From Methanoregula sp. (GTDB lineage Archaea > Halobacteriota > Methanomicrobia > Methanomicrobiales > Methanospirillaceae): a DNA stretch of 64,000 bases. The notes under the pieces were generated by a model. That model saw only the letters and a program-made list of their open reading frames with translations. It was not told the origin of the DNA and made no database searches. The position numbers and the translations under genes are program-made. Where the stretch lies: assembly GCA_030694985.1 (NCBI GenBank), contig JAUYTV010000058.1, positions 1 through 64,000 on the forward strand, in the 5' to 3' direction. Below, one piece after another: positions 30,690-40,752 of the stretch (its first letter is position 1; the number at the start of each line of letters is the position of its first letter).

Positions 30690-31284
30690 AACCGCTCTTG
30701 ATAAGACTTAGCGCAGCGGCGATATGCCGTCTCCCGTTTTCTTCCACCGGCGACCCGTGGCCCGGGAAGAGCCCTTCCACATCAAGCAGTGCGAGGCGTT
30801 CAAGTGACCGCTGGAGCTCTGCCCGGCTCCCGCCCGGGAAATCATAGCGCCCGAATGCCCCGTCGGTAAATACGGTATCCCCGCTGAAGAGAAGCTGTTC
30901 TTTTTCGGAGAAGAGGCAGATGCATCCCGGTGTATGGCCCGGCGTGTGGAGGACAACAAAATCGCCGATGGTGTCGCCCTCTTTGAGTGTTATGTCCGGC
31001 AGTACTCCAGGCGAGCGGGCTCCAAAATGCATGGCGAGGTTCTGTGCTTCGTCAAGCAGACCACGGGCATCGTTCTTGTGAATAGCAACCTTGGCTTTGC
31101 ACATGTGCGCGATCTCTTTTACCCGTGCGGTATGGTCGAAGTGACAGTGGGTGAGGACAATCGTCTCGATCCGCTCCTTGTGCGGTGCTATTGCCATGGG
31201 CATGACCCCGGCATCCACGAGGATATTTCCTACGATAAAGGAATTTCCCCACATATCTCCATTTGTTATCCACTCGACCTGCAT
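30682..31284 (-). CDS. MBL-fold metallohydrolase (glyoxalase II-like)
   Basis: TIVLTHCHFDHT; LHTPGHTPGCICLF; FSGDTVFTDGAFGRYDFPGG. Confidence 0.92.
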   Translation of the reverse strand: MQVEWITNGDMWGNSFIVGNILVDAGVMPMAIAPHKERIETIVLTHCHFDHTARVKEIAHMCKAKVAIHKNDARGLLDEAQNLAMHFGARSPGVLPDITLKEGDTIGDFVVLHTPGHTPGCICLFSEKEQLLFSGDTVFTDGAFGRYDFPGGSRAELQRSLERLALLDVEGLFPGHGSPVEENGRRHIAAALSLIKSGYG

Positions 31285-31309
31285 GCACAATAATAAGGAC
31301 TCCGCACAG

Positions 31310-32605
31310 ATGTGTCTTATGGATTTGCTGGTCCGCAGGTGTTTTTGCGGTGTTCCGGAAGAGGTGGCAGCGGCAGCCCGGATTGAGGGCATGGACCCTG
31401 CACGCATGGCGCGACTGGTTGCGGCCGGCAGGATTGCGATTCCCACAAACCCCGCCCGCAAGCACCCGCTGTGTGCGATCGGTCAGGGATGCACGGTCAA
31501 GATCAATGTTAATGTCGGTACATCGGGCAGCCGGTGCGATGCGGCAATGGAGCAGAAGAAGGCGCAGGCAGCGCTCGATAACGGTGCCGATGCCATCATG
31601 GATCTCTCGACCGGCGGCGACCTTGTCGCGATCCGGAAGAAGATGCTCACCCTGGATACAACGGTCGGGACCGTGCCAATTTATGAAGCGGTGCGCCGGG
31701 CCGGGAATGCGGCGGATGTGGATGCCGATCTGCTCTTTAAGGTCATCCGCGAGCACTGCCAGCAGGGTGTGGATTTCTTAACGCTCCACTGCGGTGTAAA
31801 CCGGCAGGCACTTGCAGCGCTCCGGAGCGATCCGCGCCTGATGGGTGTGGTGAGCCGGGGAGGTTCATTCCACTGCGCGATGATGATGCAGCGCGATGAG
31901 GAGAACCCGCTTTACGCTGAATACGATTACCTGTTGGAGATCCTCGCAGAATATGACGTGACGGTCAGCCTTGGGGACGGGATGCGCCCCGGTTGTTTAC
32001 AGGATGCCGAGAAGCTCGCAAAGTCAGTCGAGTACATCACGCTCGGCACGCTGGCAAAACAGGCGCAGGCAAAGGGTGTCCAGCGGATGATCGAGGGGCC
32101 AGGACATATGCCGCTTGACCAGGTGGGCTACAATGTGAAGATGATCAAGGAGATCACCGACCATGCCCCGCTCTACCTGCTCGGACCGCTCGTCACCGAT
32201 ATCGCGCCGGGCTACGACCACGTAGTCGCGGCCATCGGTGGGGCGACTGCCTGTCTCAACGGGGCCGACTTCCTCTGCATGGTTTCGCCCAGCGAGCACC
32301 TTGCGCTGCCGGACGTTGCGGATATCATCGAGGGAACCCGGGTGGCAAAGATCGCTGCGCATATCGGGGATACCGTCCGGAAACACGAGGGCTGGCGGAT
32401 GGAGCGCGAGGTGCAGATGGCGGAGGCCCGGCACGAGCTGGACTGGGACGAGCAGTTCCGGCTTTCGTTATATGGGGAGCATGCGAGGAAGATTCACGAG
32501 CGGGACGGGGAGATGGAGACCTGCTCGATGTGCGGGGATCTGTGTGCGGTCAAGATGGTGAACGAGCTGTTCGGGACCGCTCCAAAGGGGAAAGGGAAGA
32601 AGTAA
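31310..32605 (+). CDS. thiC: Phosphomethylpyrimidine synthase ThiC
   Basis: VNVGTSG..., GADAIMDLSTGGD, EGPGHMPL, C-terminal CSMCGDLCAVK cluster motif; start uncertain (31283/31310/31319). Confidence 0.96.
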   Translation: MCLMDLLVRRCFCGVPEEVAAAARIEGMDPARMARLVAAGRIAIPTNPARKHPLCAIGQGCTVKINVNVGTSGSRCDAAMEQKKAQAALDNGADAIMDLSTGGDLVAIRKKMLTLDTTVGTVPIYEAVRRAGNAADVDADLLFKVIREHCQQGVDFLTLHCGVNRQALAALRSDPRLMGVVSRGGSFHCAMMMQRDEENPLYAEYDYLLEILAEYDVTVSLGDGMRPGCLQDAEKLAKSVEYITLGTLAKQAQAKGVQRMIEGPGHMPLDQVGYNVKMIKEITDHAPLYLLGPLVTDIAPGYDHVVAAIGGATACLNGADFLCMVSPSEHLALPDVADIIEGTRVAKIAAHIGDTVRKHEGWRMEREVQMAEARHELDWDEQFRLSLYGEHARKIHERDGEMETCSMCGDLCAVKMVNELFGTAPKGKGKK

Positions 32606-32686
32606 GGGGAATGGTCCATAAGGGAAAAGCCTGACTGGAAGCAGGGGCCGTAACTATGGAATTGAATACGCCCTTTTTTTAAGTGC

Positions 32687-33997
32687 TCACCGTTGAAGTG
32701 AAGCGGATTTTTTAAGAGTGTTCATTTCAAGTCCATCTCTCTCAAGCCATTTCCAGATGGGTTCGTATATGACGGTGCCCTTTTTGCCAAACCATTCTTC
32801 TTCTGCGCTCCGGTCCTCTGTTTCTGTCAGGACACGGAGCCGGTTGCACTGGAGCTCCTCTCCTGCCTTGAGGAGAGCCCTGACTTCCCGCTCTTTTGTG
32901 GCCGGGGATCCGGTATGCGTGCAGACCTGAATGAGCTCTGATATCCGGTTCTGTCTCCGGATTACAAAATCCACCTCTTCCTGCTGGGCATTTTTCCAGG
33001 TATAACACGAAAGAACGCCGTTCATCTCATGCCGTTTTAAGGTGATAGCAACAAGGTTTTCATAGAGGCGCCCGCGATTTTCAGAGAAATTAGCGGCTTT
33101 TGCCTGGATGAATCCGTTGTCAATACAGTAGATCTTCCTGTTTGCCGTAATCTGCTCTCTGACCTTGAACGAGAATCTCGGGACGGAAAAGAAAAGGAAT
33201 GTCTGTTCAAGGTAAGCCAGGTATTTCTTGACGGTATGGACACTCCGGCTCCGGGTGACCTTTGCAAGTGTGGAATAGGAATATTCGCTTGCAACATTTG
33301 AGATGAGGTACAGCGCCAGATCCTCAATAGCAGGAACTGAGCGGATGTGGTACCGTTTCACTATATCCTTGTATACGACAGCATCGAAAAGGGTGGAGAG
33401 GTATTCCCTCGCCTCCAGATCCTTCAGTATCACCTCGGGGAACCCACCGTTCTTTGCGTACTGGGTGAGCATTGCCTGTTTCTCTGCAGTTGTAATGAGT
33501 GTGCCACGAGTGTGCAGGACCTCTTTAAACGAGAAGGGAAAGAGGGTGGTCTGGAGATATCTTCCGGTTAAGTGTGTAGCAAGTTCAGAACTGAGGAGCT
33601 GGGAGTTGCTGCCGGTGAGGAACAGTTTATATCCCTCCCGCTGAAGCCGGTTTACGAAGAGTTCCCAGTTCGGCAGGTTCTGGATCTCGTCAAGAAAGAG
33701 GACTTCCGGTGCACCGAATACCTCTTTTACTGCCGCGATGATCTCGTCACCTTCCCGTGCTGCAAGCCGTTCATCGTCGAAGTTCACGTACCCGAACCTG
33801 CCATCCTGTGGCAACTGATGCATGGCAAAAAATGATTTTCCTGCCCTTCGCGGCCCAGAAATAACTCGTATCAGGTTGGCCGATTTCCCACTGATCGTTG
33901 CATCCCGCTCAATGTACCGCTCTTTGAGCCGGCTCTCTATCTCATGTCGCTGCGTGATCAGTGCATCGGTTACTGCCATACGGTACCCTTGATCCAT
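32687..33997 (-). CDS. AAA ATPase with DUF4143 C-terminal domain
   Basis: VISGPRRAGKSFFAMHQL Walker A, EVLFLDEIQNL Walker B, NWELFVNRLQREGYKLFLTGSNSQLLSSELATHLTGRY. Confidence 0.93.
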   Translation of the reverse strand: MDQGYRMAVTDALITQRHEIESRLKERYIERDATISGKSANLIRVISGPRRAGKSFFAMHQLPQDGRFGYVNFDDERLAAREGDEIIAAVKEVFGAPEVLFLDEIQNLPNWELFVNRLQREGYKLFLTGSNSQLLSSELATHLTGRYLQTTLFPFSFKEVLHTRGTLITTAEKQAMLTQYAKNGGFPEVILKDLEAREYLSTLFDAVVYKDIVKRYHIRSVPAIEDLALYLISNVASEYSYSTLAKVTRSRSVHTVKKYLAYLEQTFLFFSVPRFSFKVREQITANRKIYCIDNGFIQAKAANFSENRGRLYENLVAITLKRHEMNGVLSCYTWKNAQQEEVDFVIRRQNRISELIQVCTHTGSPATKEREVRALLKAGEELQCNRLRVLTETEDRSAEEEWFGKKGTVIYEPIWKWLERDGLEMNTLKKSASLQR

Positions 33998-34069
33998 TAA
34001 AGTGCACGAAAATAGATAAAATTATGCATTATGGTGTAATAACTGCATGAAAAGATAAAAGCATGAAAA

Positions 34070-34180
34070 AGCCGGAGTCGGATGGAGTGCGAGGTGCAGA
34101 TGGCTGAGGCCCGGCACGAGCAGTTCCGGATGTCGCTATATGGGGAACATGCCCGGAAGATCCATGAGCGGGAACGGTCC
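34070..34180 (+). pseudogene. Duplicated fragment of thiC 3' region
   Basis: ECEVQMAEARHEQFRMSLYGEHARKIHER matches ThiC EREVQMAEARHELDWDEQFRLSLYGEHARKIHER with a 15-nt in-frame deletion. Confidence 0.85.
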
Positions 34181-34182
34181 GC

Positions 34183-34620
34183 TTATTTCAACGGTTCCTT
34201 CCCGGCAACAGCATCCACAACCTGCGCCATCGTCACCGGTAGGGTTTTTGAAAACGGGATTGACCAGCCGAACAGGAGGCAGTCGATGGTTGCCTTCCCC
34301 TGAATTGTTACCTGTATGCCACCCTTGGTGACAAACGTTGCGAGTGCCCCGATGAGAGCGGTGTTCTGCGAGGTGGTTGGGATGCGGAACACCGTGCTGC
34401 CCTTTGCGGGTATTTTTATTCGCCCGGTATTGCCGGCAGCGATTTCCTGATCGCGGTTGCCGGAACTGCACATCACAGTAAACGGCAGTTCCCGCACAGT
34501 GATGCCAATGAGGTTGGGGTTCTCCACGCGAATTGTCACTTCAAGGTCAAGGGATGAGAGCGATATTTTCCGGACCCTGACATCCTCCAGAGTGACAACC
34601 GGGTCGTGCAGGACGGGCAT
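34183..34620 (-). CDS. LEA14-like (type 2 LEA/WHy domain) protein
   Basis: DLEVTIRVENPNLIGITVRELPFTVMCSSGNRDQEIAAGNTGRIKIPAKGSTVFRIPTT. Confidence 0.75.
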   Translation of the reverse strand: MPVLHDPVVTLEDVRVRKISLSSLDLEVTIRVENPNLIGITVRELPFTVMCSSGNRDQEIAAGNTGRIKIPAKGSTVFRIPTTSQNTALIGALATFVTKGGIQVTIQGKATIDCLLFGWSIPFSKTLPVTMAQVVDAVAGKEPLK

Positions 34621-34670
34621 GATAAGTACGTACGACAGTCACTCCTATAAGCATGCCCATCCCTGAGTGA

Positions 34671-34880
34671 CTATTTCCTCACATGGAGTTCCTGCTCCAT
34701 TGCTGCGATCATACCCACCTGCATATCATCGCTCACTTCCGGATTCTTAAACCTGGTGAACCGCTCGCGTATCAGGTCCGGGCATTTCCCGCAGTGCAGC
34801 AGCTTTTTATCATTCACGCAACAGTCATAGATCGGGCAGCAGTTAATACCTGCAAACGCAGTCCAGAACACTTTTCCCAT
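34671..34880 (-). CDS. Small Cys-rich protein, DUF3795-like C-terminus
   Basis: INCCPIYDCCVNDKKLLHCGKCPDLIRERFTRFKNPE. Confidence 0.55.
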   Translation of the reverse strand: MGKVFWTAFAGINCCPIYDCCVNDKKLLHCGKCPDLIRERFTRFKNPEVSDDMQVGMIAAMEQELHVRK

Positions 34881-35058
34881 CGTTGTTTCGCATCAGGGAC
34901 CCTTCTTTTTGTTGTGCTCGCACCCGCGGCATGAATATCTGCAGACTGTTTGTATTTTCTTCTTTGCCATACCCTGAGATCTCAAATCAGGGTAATGTAA
35001 GGGAGTGGTTTGAAAGGTGAAAGTGGGAAGTGGTACTGTAACGGATGCCGTTGCCCCC

Positions 35059-35097
35059 GACCACAAAGCACTCAAATCCCCGTCTCCCAACCTTTGA
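35059..35097 (+). promoter_or_regulatory. Conserved leader upstream of methyltransferase copy 1
   Basis: GACCACAAAGCACTCAAATCCCCGTCTCCCAACCTTTGAG; near-identical block at 43498-43536. Confidence 0.6.
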
Positions 35098-35103
35098 GAT
35101 ATC

Positions 35104-35850
35104 ATGACTTTGGATGCATTTTTTTACCAGATCTTCGAGAACATTCCCCGCCAGGGACCCGGCTGCCAGGGTGCGACAAGGAAGGTCTTTTCATATCTTC
35201 CCCCACTGCCCCCCTTGGCATCCGTTCTTGACATAGGATGCGGGAGCGGCACGCAGACCCGGGACCTTGCCCGGCTCACCACCGGTACAATTACGGCAGT
35301 GGACAATCACCAGCCGTTCCTCGATGCGGTCAGCAAAAAAGCAAAAGAGGACGGTACTGAGGGACGAATCAAAACCGTTTGCGCTTCAATGGATTCTCTT
35401 CCCTTTGATCCGGGACAGTTCGACCTCATCTGGTCTGAAGGAGCCATTTTCATCATGGGTTTTGAGCAGGGACTGGCAGCATGGAAACCTCTTTTAAAGA
35501 ATGGCGGGCACATGGTGGTCTCCGATGCGGCATGGTTTGAACCCAATCCTCCCCGGGAACTGGTCGAGTGGTGGGAGACGGAGGGGTACATTCCCAAAAC
35601 GGAGGAACAGCTCAGGGAGCAGGTGAAGAATGCAGGACTCAAACTCATCAGGACGTACCGGCTGCCGGAAGTCGGGTGGTGGGAAAACTACTATGTCCCG
35701 ATGCTGGCCCGGATTGCAGATTTGAGAAAGACCCACGGATCAGATCCTTCCTGTGCCGCTATCCTTGACTCATTGGATAACGAAGCAGAGGTGTACCGGA
35801 AGTACAAACGGTATTACGGGTACACGTTCTTTGTTATGCAGAACCCCTGA
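35104..35850 (+). CDS. Class I SAM-dependent methyltransferase, copy 1
   Basis: VLDIGCGSGTQTRDLA; FDLIWSEGAIFIMGFEQGL; 248 aa, alignable without gaps to 43542..44288. Confidence 0.92.
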   Translation: MTLDAFFYQIFENIPRQGPGCQGATRKVFSYLPPLPPLASVLDIGCGSGTQTRDLARLTTGTITAVDNHQPFLDAVSKKAKEDGTEGRIKTVCASMDSLPFDPGQFDLIWSEGAIFIMGFEQGLAAWKPLLKNGGHMVVSDAAWFEPNPPRELVEWWETEGYIPKTEEQLREQVKNAGLKLIRTYRLPEVGWWENYYVPMLARIADLRKTHGSDPSCAAILDSLDNEAEVYRKYKRYYGYTFFVMQNP

Positions 35851-35982
35851 CCGGAAAAGCCAGCGGCTTATAGGATACTCTCCCTGTGCAGGACCGGCAT
35901 CTCACTTTTTTCATGTCATCACCAGATTCTAAAAAAAACTCCCGCTTTGACCATAATCCTGATGTTTCCCCCTGTCAGCCCT

Positions 35983-37617
35983 TTACAGGAATGTAAGCGG
36001 ATGAAGCTCGGGAACCGGCTCCGAGCGGGATTTCATCCGCTTGATCAAGGCCAGTTCTGTCTTCAACCCGAGTTCCTTACTGAACCGCTCTGCATGCTCA
36101 AGCTTGTCGGCGGTGACCGCATACTTATCCGGGAACGCCTCAGACGAGGCATGGTACAGGAGTGCCTCTGAGACAAACGTCTGGACAATGCCCCACCGGG
36201 ACGAGATCTGGCAATAAATCTCGAAAGCATTTGCGTACTTTGTATCGAGATCCCGGGGGAGCGGTGTGTTGCATTTCAGAAGAGCAACCCGGGCGAGCTC
36301 GCACTCCCCGATCAGACTATGGGCAAACCAGTTGATGTTCCGTATCCTCTGGGACAGCACCTTGGCTTCATCATATCGTGCTGAGGCTGCCGCAAGGTGC
36401 CCCCCGGCAACAGTGCCTTCGGAATCGAAAGCCCTGGCCCGCAAAAGTTCAGCCTGCTCGGGCAGCAGACAGATGAGACCACGGATCATTCCGTTGCGGT
36501 AGATACTCTCTGCTTCCGAATAGCAGGTTTGAGCATCATCCAGTCTTCCCAGGAGACGGTGGATTGTTCCGGTCCTCCGCAGTATATCTGCCATTAGTTC
36601 CTGGACGTCCGTGTCTTCCCGGGCCGGGTCTGCATTACTGCAAAGTTCCAGTGCCTTGGTGAACCGTGTGGGGGCATAGGGTGTAGCGATATCACCACAG
36701 AACAGCTCAGCCTCACCGGCACCAAAGAGACTTTTTGCCTGTGCAAAAGAGCTGCTGTTTTTATCCCGGCCAATCTCGAAAAAGGCCTCTTTTGCCCCAG
36801 CAAAGTCATTGAGATGGAGCAGGATGTGACCTTTGGAGATTCGGGTTTCTGCAAGTATAGCGGGAAGATTGAGCCCCTCCTGCCCGGCCCGTTCCACCCC
36901 CTTAACGAATGCATCGTACGCTTCCGGGTACCGGTCGAGGATATGGAAAAAGTCAGCAAACCACAGGAAGAACCGGACCTCCCGCTCCTCATCCGGGGCA
37001 GTAGCAACAAAACGCAGGAAATCCCGGGCAATGAGTCCGTCGATATCACTCTCGGGCACTTTCCCTTCGTAGATATCCTCATAGATCCCCTCAAGATAGT
37101 CGCCGATTGCAGTCTTGTTACCGAGTATCTTCTGGAAAGCCCCATACGCTGCTTCAATCTGGTGGCTACGTTCCGTCCGCTCTCCTGACGCGGAGATGTA
37201 TCTCGGGTGGGGAATGGCAGAATTCCCCTCCGCTGTCATATGTGAGAGCTGATGGAGCAGGATAGTGAGATCGAGAAGTCCGCTGGATGGACCATCCCGG
37301 CATTTGATGAGGATATACTGGTTGAAGATCCACGTGCGGCGGAGATAATAGTACGGATTCGTCCGTTCGCTGCCTGCTCGGGCGATCATGCCGCGGGTGA
37401 TCAGTACATCCAGCCGTTTCCGGAGAGCCGACTCGGAAATATTCTGGTTTTTTACTCTGTCTTCGGTCGCTGATTTTTCCGGTGTATTGATGATGTCTAG
37501 TATCTGCCGGAGGTGAAGCGGGCCGTCATACAGGGCGAGCAGGGTCTCCCTGCCGGCACCGGAAAGATTCGGCTCGTCTTTTACCATTCGCTGGAACATT
37601 GCCCGGTCTGGATACAT
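35983..37617 (-). CDS. N-terminal winged-HTH / C-terminal TPR-repeat protein (putative regulator)
   Basis: SESALRKRLDVLITRGMIARAG wHTH; repeated FAGAKEAFFEIGRD / DDAQTCYSEAESIY TPR-like units. Confidence 0.65.
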   Translation of the reverse strand: MYPDRAMFQRMVKDEPNLSGAGRETLLALYDGPLHLRQILDIINTPEKSATEDRVKNQNISESALRKRLDVLITRGMIARAGSERTNPYYYLRRTWIFNQYILIKCRDGPSSGLLDLTILLHQLSHMTAEGNSAIPHPRYISASGERTERSHQIEAAYGAFQKILGNKTAIGDYLEGIYEDIYEGKVPESDIDGLIARDFLRFVATAPDEEREVRFFLWFADFFHILDRYPEAYDAFVKGVERAGQEGLNLPAILAETRISKGHILLHLNDFAGAKEAFFEIGRDKNSSSFAQAKSLFGAGEAELFCGDIATPYAPTRFTKALELCSNADPAREDTDVQELMADILRRTGTIHRLLGRLDDAQTCYSEAESIYRNGMIRGLICLLPEQAELLRARAFDSEGTVAGGHLAAASARYDEAKVLSQRIRNINWFAHSLIGECELARVALLKCNTPLPRDLDTKYANAFEIYCQISSRWGIVQTFVSEALLYHASSEAFPDKYAVTADKLEHAERFSKELGLKTELALIKRMKSRSEPVPELHPLTFL

Positions 37618-37702
37618 AGGTTACACTAATAGATCTGGTGGGAACTATAAAAATCCCGACACCCCGTATACGGATGCTCTGCCAATTGAGTCTGGCGTTA
37701 TG

Positions 37703-37729
37703 TGGAAAAAAATCCCTTCTTTTTTTCCA
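37703..37729. promoter_or_regulatory. Palindromic operator candidate, copy 1
   Basis: TGGAAAAAAA-n-TTTTTTTCCA followed by CTTTTTATG TATA-like. Confidence 0.5.
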
Positions 37730-37929
37730 AACTCCTTCCCTTTTTATGACCCTGAATGAAACAAGCATGAAACAACAAACCGGCCCTCAAGCGGGTAAAA
37801 TCGGGGATTTTTCAGGGAGTATCCTGTAATGTTCGCCCCTCCGATCTTTAATGATTGGGAATATCTCGCTGGTGCGGGCAGATGTATCGACGCACAGGAC
37901 CAGAAAACCAACATAAACGGAGGAAAAAT

Positions 37930-38268
37930 ATGGAAATTCACCAGAGCACATCACAGGGTGTGACAATCATTACCCTCATCGGCAGGCTGGATACAAACAG
38001 CACTTCGGCATTCGAAGAGGATCGCAGAACGTGGATGGCGGGACCGATCATTCTTGACCTGAGCAGCCTCGATTATATCAGCAGTTCCGGTCTCCGGGTC
38101 TTTCTCCAGTTGAAACGGGATTGCGCAAAGAAGAATACCTCAATTGTCTTTGCCGGGAGCCGTGGGAGTGTCGATAAGGTCATCAGGGTGAGCGGGTTTG
38201 AAAATATCTTCCCGCGGTACCCCTCAGTGGAAGACGCACTTCAGGCAGTTGCGGCGGCGAGTGCATGA
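37930..38268 (+). CDS. STAS-domain protein (anti-sigma-factor-antagonist type)
   Basis: TIITLIGRLDTNSTSAFEED...ILDLSSLDYISSSGLRVFLQL with conserved Ser. Confidence 0.9.
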   Translation: MEIHQSTSQGVTIITLIGRLDTNSTSAFEEDRRTWMAGPIILDLSSLDYISSSGLRVFLQLKRDCAKKNTSIVFAGSRGSVDKVIRVSGFENIFPRYPSVEDALQAVAAASA

Positions 38269-39401
38269 TTATGGCGGGCGTGTGGCAGGATACCATCGGG
38301 AAATCAGAAAATTTCCAGGCTATGATGGCAGATATGACCCCCCCAGATCATACTCCGGCATGCGGACCGGTATCGCACAATGCCCTTCCCGGCATAGATA
38401 TCCATTGCTTACGGCCGGAAGAAGCAGACGGGGTTGCACTGCTTATGCATGAAGTGTACCGGGATACCTATCCCAAGAAATATGTGTATGATCCGGAACA
38501 GATCCGCAAGAAAAACGCGATGGGAGAGATAGTCCCGGTCGTAGCGACCAGCTCGGAAGGAAGGGTTCTTGGTTACGGTGCGATGAATCCCGTTAACGCG
38601 TATCCTGAGACCGGTCTGCTGGGTTCCCTTGCGGTATTGCCGGTTTTTCGCAGTCACGGTCTTGGGGGATTGATACTCCGGCATCTGTTGAGCTGCAGTG
38701 AAGGCAGAGGATTTCAGAGTCTCACGGGTGGTGCCTTCACCGTGCACCCCTACTCCCAGATGGCACTCCAGAGATTGGGATTTCACACTAGTGCCATCCT
38801 GCTCGGTTCGCAACCGCAGGAGATATCGTTCCAGGGGATCTCAGGAAAACTGGGTCAGCGGGAGAGCATGGCGTTTCTCACCAAAGTGATCTCACATGAA
38901 GAGTACGGGCTCCAGTACCTCCCCAGTAACCATCACAGGATTATACAGGAGATAACCACAGAACTCGGGTTGCGAATAATTCCTGGCAGCGGGGAAAGGT
39001 TCGGACATGAATCAACAGTTACCGAACACTCAATAAATAAAGAAACCGGCGCCGGAATTGTGTTGATCCAAAGAGTCGGTCCAGATCACCGGGTGATACT
39101 TGCAGGGATAGTCAGACAACTCCGTACAAAGGGTGCAAAGAGTATCAGGCTGCATCTTTCACTGAGTGATCAAGGATCACCGGCACTTGCATCCGCAGCA
39201 GAAGAGATGGGATTTATTTTCTCGGGAATACTCCCGACAAAAGACGGGATTATCCTTCTTCTCCAGAACCTGCATGGAGTTCCCATAGATTACGAACAGA
39301 TCCATATGGGTAATCCCTTTGGAGAACGGTTGCTCTCTTACATAAGGTCCCAAAACCCGATTGAAGAGACCGATTCACGTCAGATGATTCAGAATAACTG
39401 A
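38265..39401 (+). CDS. GNAT acetyltransferase (possibly two GNAT-like halves)
   Basis: LRPEEADGVALLMHEVYRDTY...LGSLAVLPVFRSHGLGGLILRHLL; start overlaps STAS stop. Confidence 0.8.
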   Translation: MIMAGVWQDTIGKSENFQAMMADMTPPDHTPACGPVSHNALPGIDIHCLRPEEADGVALLMHEVYRDTYPKKYVYDPEQIRKKNAMGEIVPVVATSSEGRVLGYGAMNPVNAYPETGLLGSLAVLPVFRSHGLGGLILRHLLSCSEGRGFQSLTGGAFTVHPYSQMALQRLGFHTSAILLGSQPQEISFQGISGKLGQRESMAFLTKVISHEEYGLQYLPSNHHRIIQEITTELGLRIIPGSGERFGHESTVTEHSINKETGAGIVLIQRVGPDHRVILAGIVRQLRTKGAKSIRLHLSLSDQGSPALASAAEEMGFIFSGILPTKDGIILLLQNLHGVPIDYEQIHMGNPFGERLLSYIRSQNPIEETDSRQMIQNN

Positions 39402-39415
39402 AAGGAGTTATAACA

Positions 39416-40720
39416 ATGACACAAGTAAAAAAGGCTCAGAAAGTGGTAGTAATAGTGAATGGATTATCTTCAGGAGTTTTTCTGGCACCAAGGTTTCAGG
39501 CGCGGGGAATTGCCTGTATCCACCTTCTGAGCCATGCGATCTTTCCAGAAGGGATAAAATCAATGAAGACGGCAGATCTGAACAACACAGATTCCTATTA
39601 CCTGGAGTCCCTGGTTTTTGAAGGGGATTACGATAGAATCATCAACACTCTTAAGAAGTATACGGTTATCGGCATCATTCCCGGTATGGAGCTCGCTGTA
39701 CCTCTTGCGGATGCCCTGAGTGAGCGGATGGGTCTCCCGACAAACGGCACCCGTGGCTCCGCGGCACGGCGAAACAAATACCTGATGCAGTGCGCACTCC
39801 GAAATGCCGGTCTGCCCACGAAACGATTCCTCTGCACAAACAGCGAAGAAGAAGTCCTCAAATGGGCCCGGTCAGAAGGGATAAACGAAGTCGTCATAAA
39901 GCCGATGAACAGCGCCGCAACAGACGGGGTGAGGTTCTGTAATTCCGATGATGAGATCCGGGAGGCATTCCGGGCAATCATCGGCCAGGAGAACCGTATC
40001 GGTGAGATGAACAATGAGGTTCTTGCAGAAGAACGCTTAATCGGAACGGAATTCGGGGTGAATACTGTCTCATGGGATGGGAAACACCGGCTTGCCGAGG
40101 TCTGGGAGTACAGCAAAGTCAGGGTTGAAGGTGCAGGAAATGTGTATGACTGCACCCGGCTGCATGACTGGCCGGATGCGAAGCTGATGCCACTCATCAG
40201 GTATGCTTTCGGTGTCATCGACGCATTGGGAATCCGTTATGGAGCTGCCCATACTGAAATCATACTTACTGAGAGGGGGCCGCTCCTTGTCGAGTCGGGC
40301 GCCCGGGTCATGGGGGGGAAGATCCCTCCGGATCTCATTATGCAGTGCGCCGGCCAGTGCCAGGTCGACCTTATGGCCTTTGCGTACGTGGACCCAAAGG
40401 GATTCCTTGAACAGGTCGATACCGCATACAATCTCCGTTGCCAAATCATACGGAAGCATCTCATTGCCGGGTGTGAGGGAGTTCCTGAAGGGGAGATCTT
40501 TGCGATCGATAAACTTGCAGAGCTTAAGAGCTGTGTCAAGGGGGATTTTGTTCACCTGATCAGTGACTGGTATGTTCACCGGACCGTGGACATGCTCTCC
40601 AGCCCGGCAACGGTCTTCCTCCTCCACGAGGACCCGGAGATCATACTGAATGATTACCGCACCATCCGTGACTTTGAGATAAATCACGAAAAAGAACTCT
40701 TCAGTGTGGGAAGTACCTAA
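39416..40720 (+). CDS. ATP-grasp enzyme, amino-acid-ligase/BacD-like
   Basis: NKYLMQCALRNAGLPTKRF, EVVIKPMNSAATDGVRFC, VLAEERLIGTEFGVNTVSWDGKH, AHTEIILTERGPLLVESGARVMGG. Confidence 0.85.
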   Translation: MTQVKKAQKVVVIVNGLSSGVFLAPRFQARGIACIHLLSHAIFPEGIKSMKTADLNNTDSYYLESLVFEGDYDRIINTLKKYTVIGIIPGMELAVPLADALSERMGLPTNGTRGSAARRNKYLMQCALRNAGLPTKRFLCTNSEEEVLKWARSEGINEVVIKPMNSAATDGVRFCNSDDEIREAFRAIIGQENRIGEMNNEVLAEERLIGTEFGVNTVSWDGKHRLAEVWEYSKVRVEGAGNVYDCTRLHDWPDAKLMPLIRYAFGVIDALGIRYGAAHTEIILTERGPLLVESGARVMGGKIPPDLIMQCAGQCQVDLMAFAYVDPKGFLEQVDTAYNLRCQIIRKHLIAGCEGVPEGEIFAIDKLAELKSCVKGDFVHLISDWYVHRTVDMLSSPATVFLLHEDPEIILNDYRTIRDFEINHEKELFSVGST

Positions 40721-40752
40721 AAAAAACCACCGATACTTGAGCCTGATCAAAC

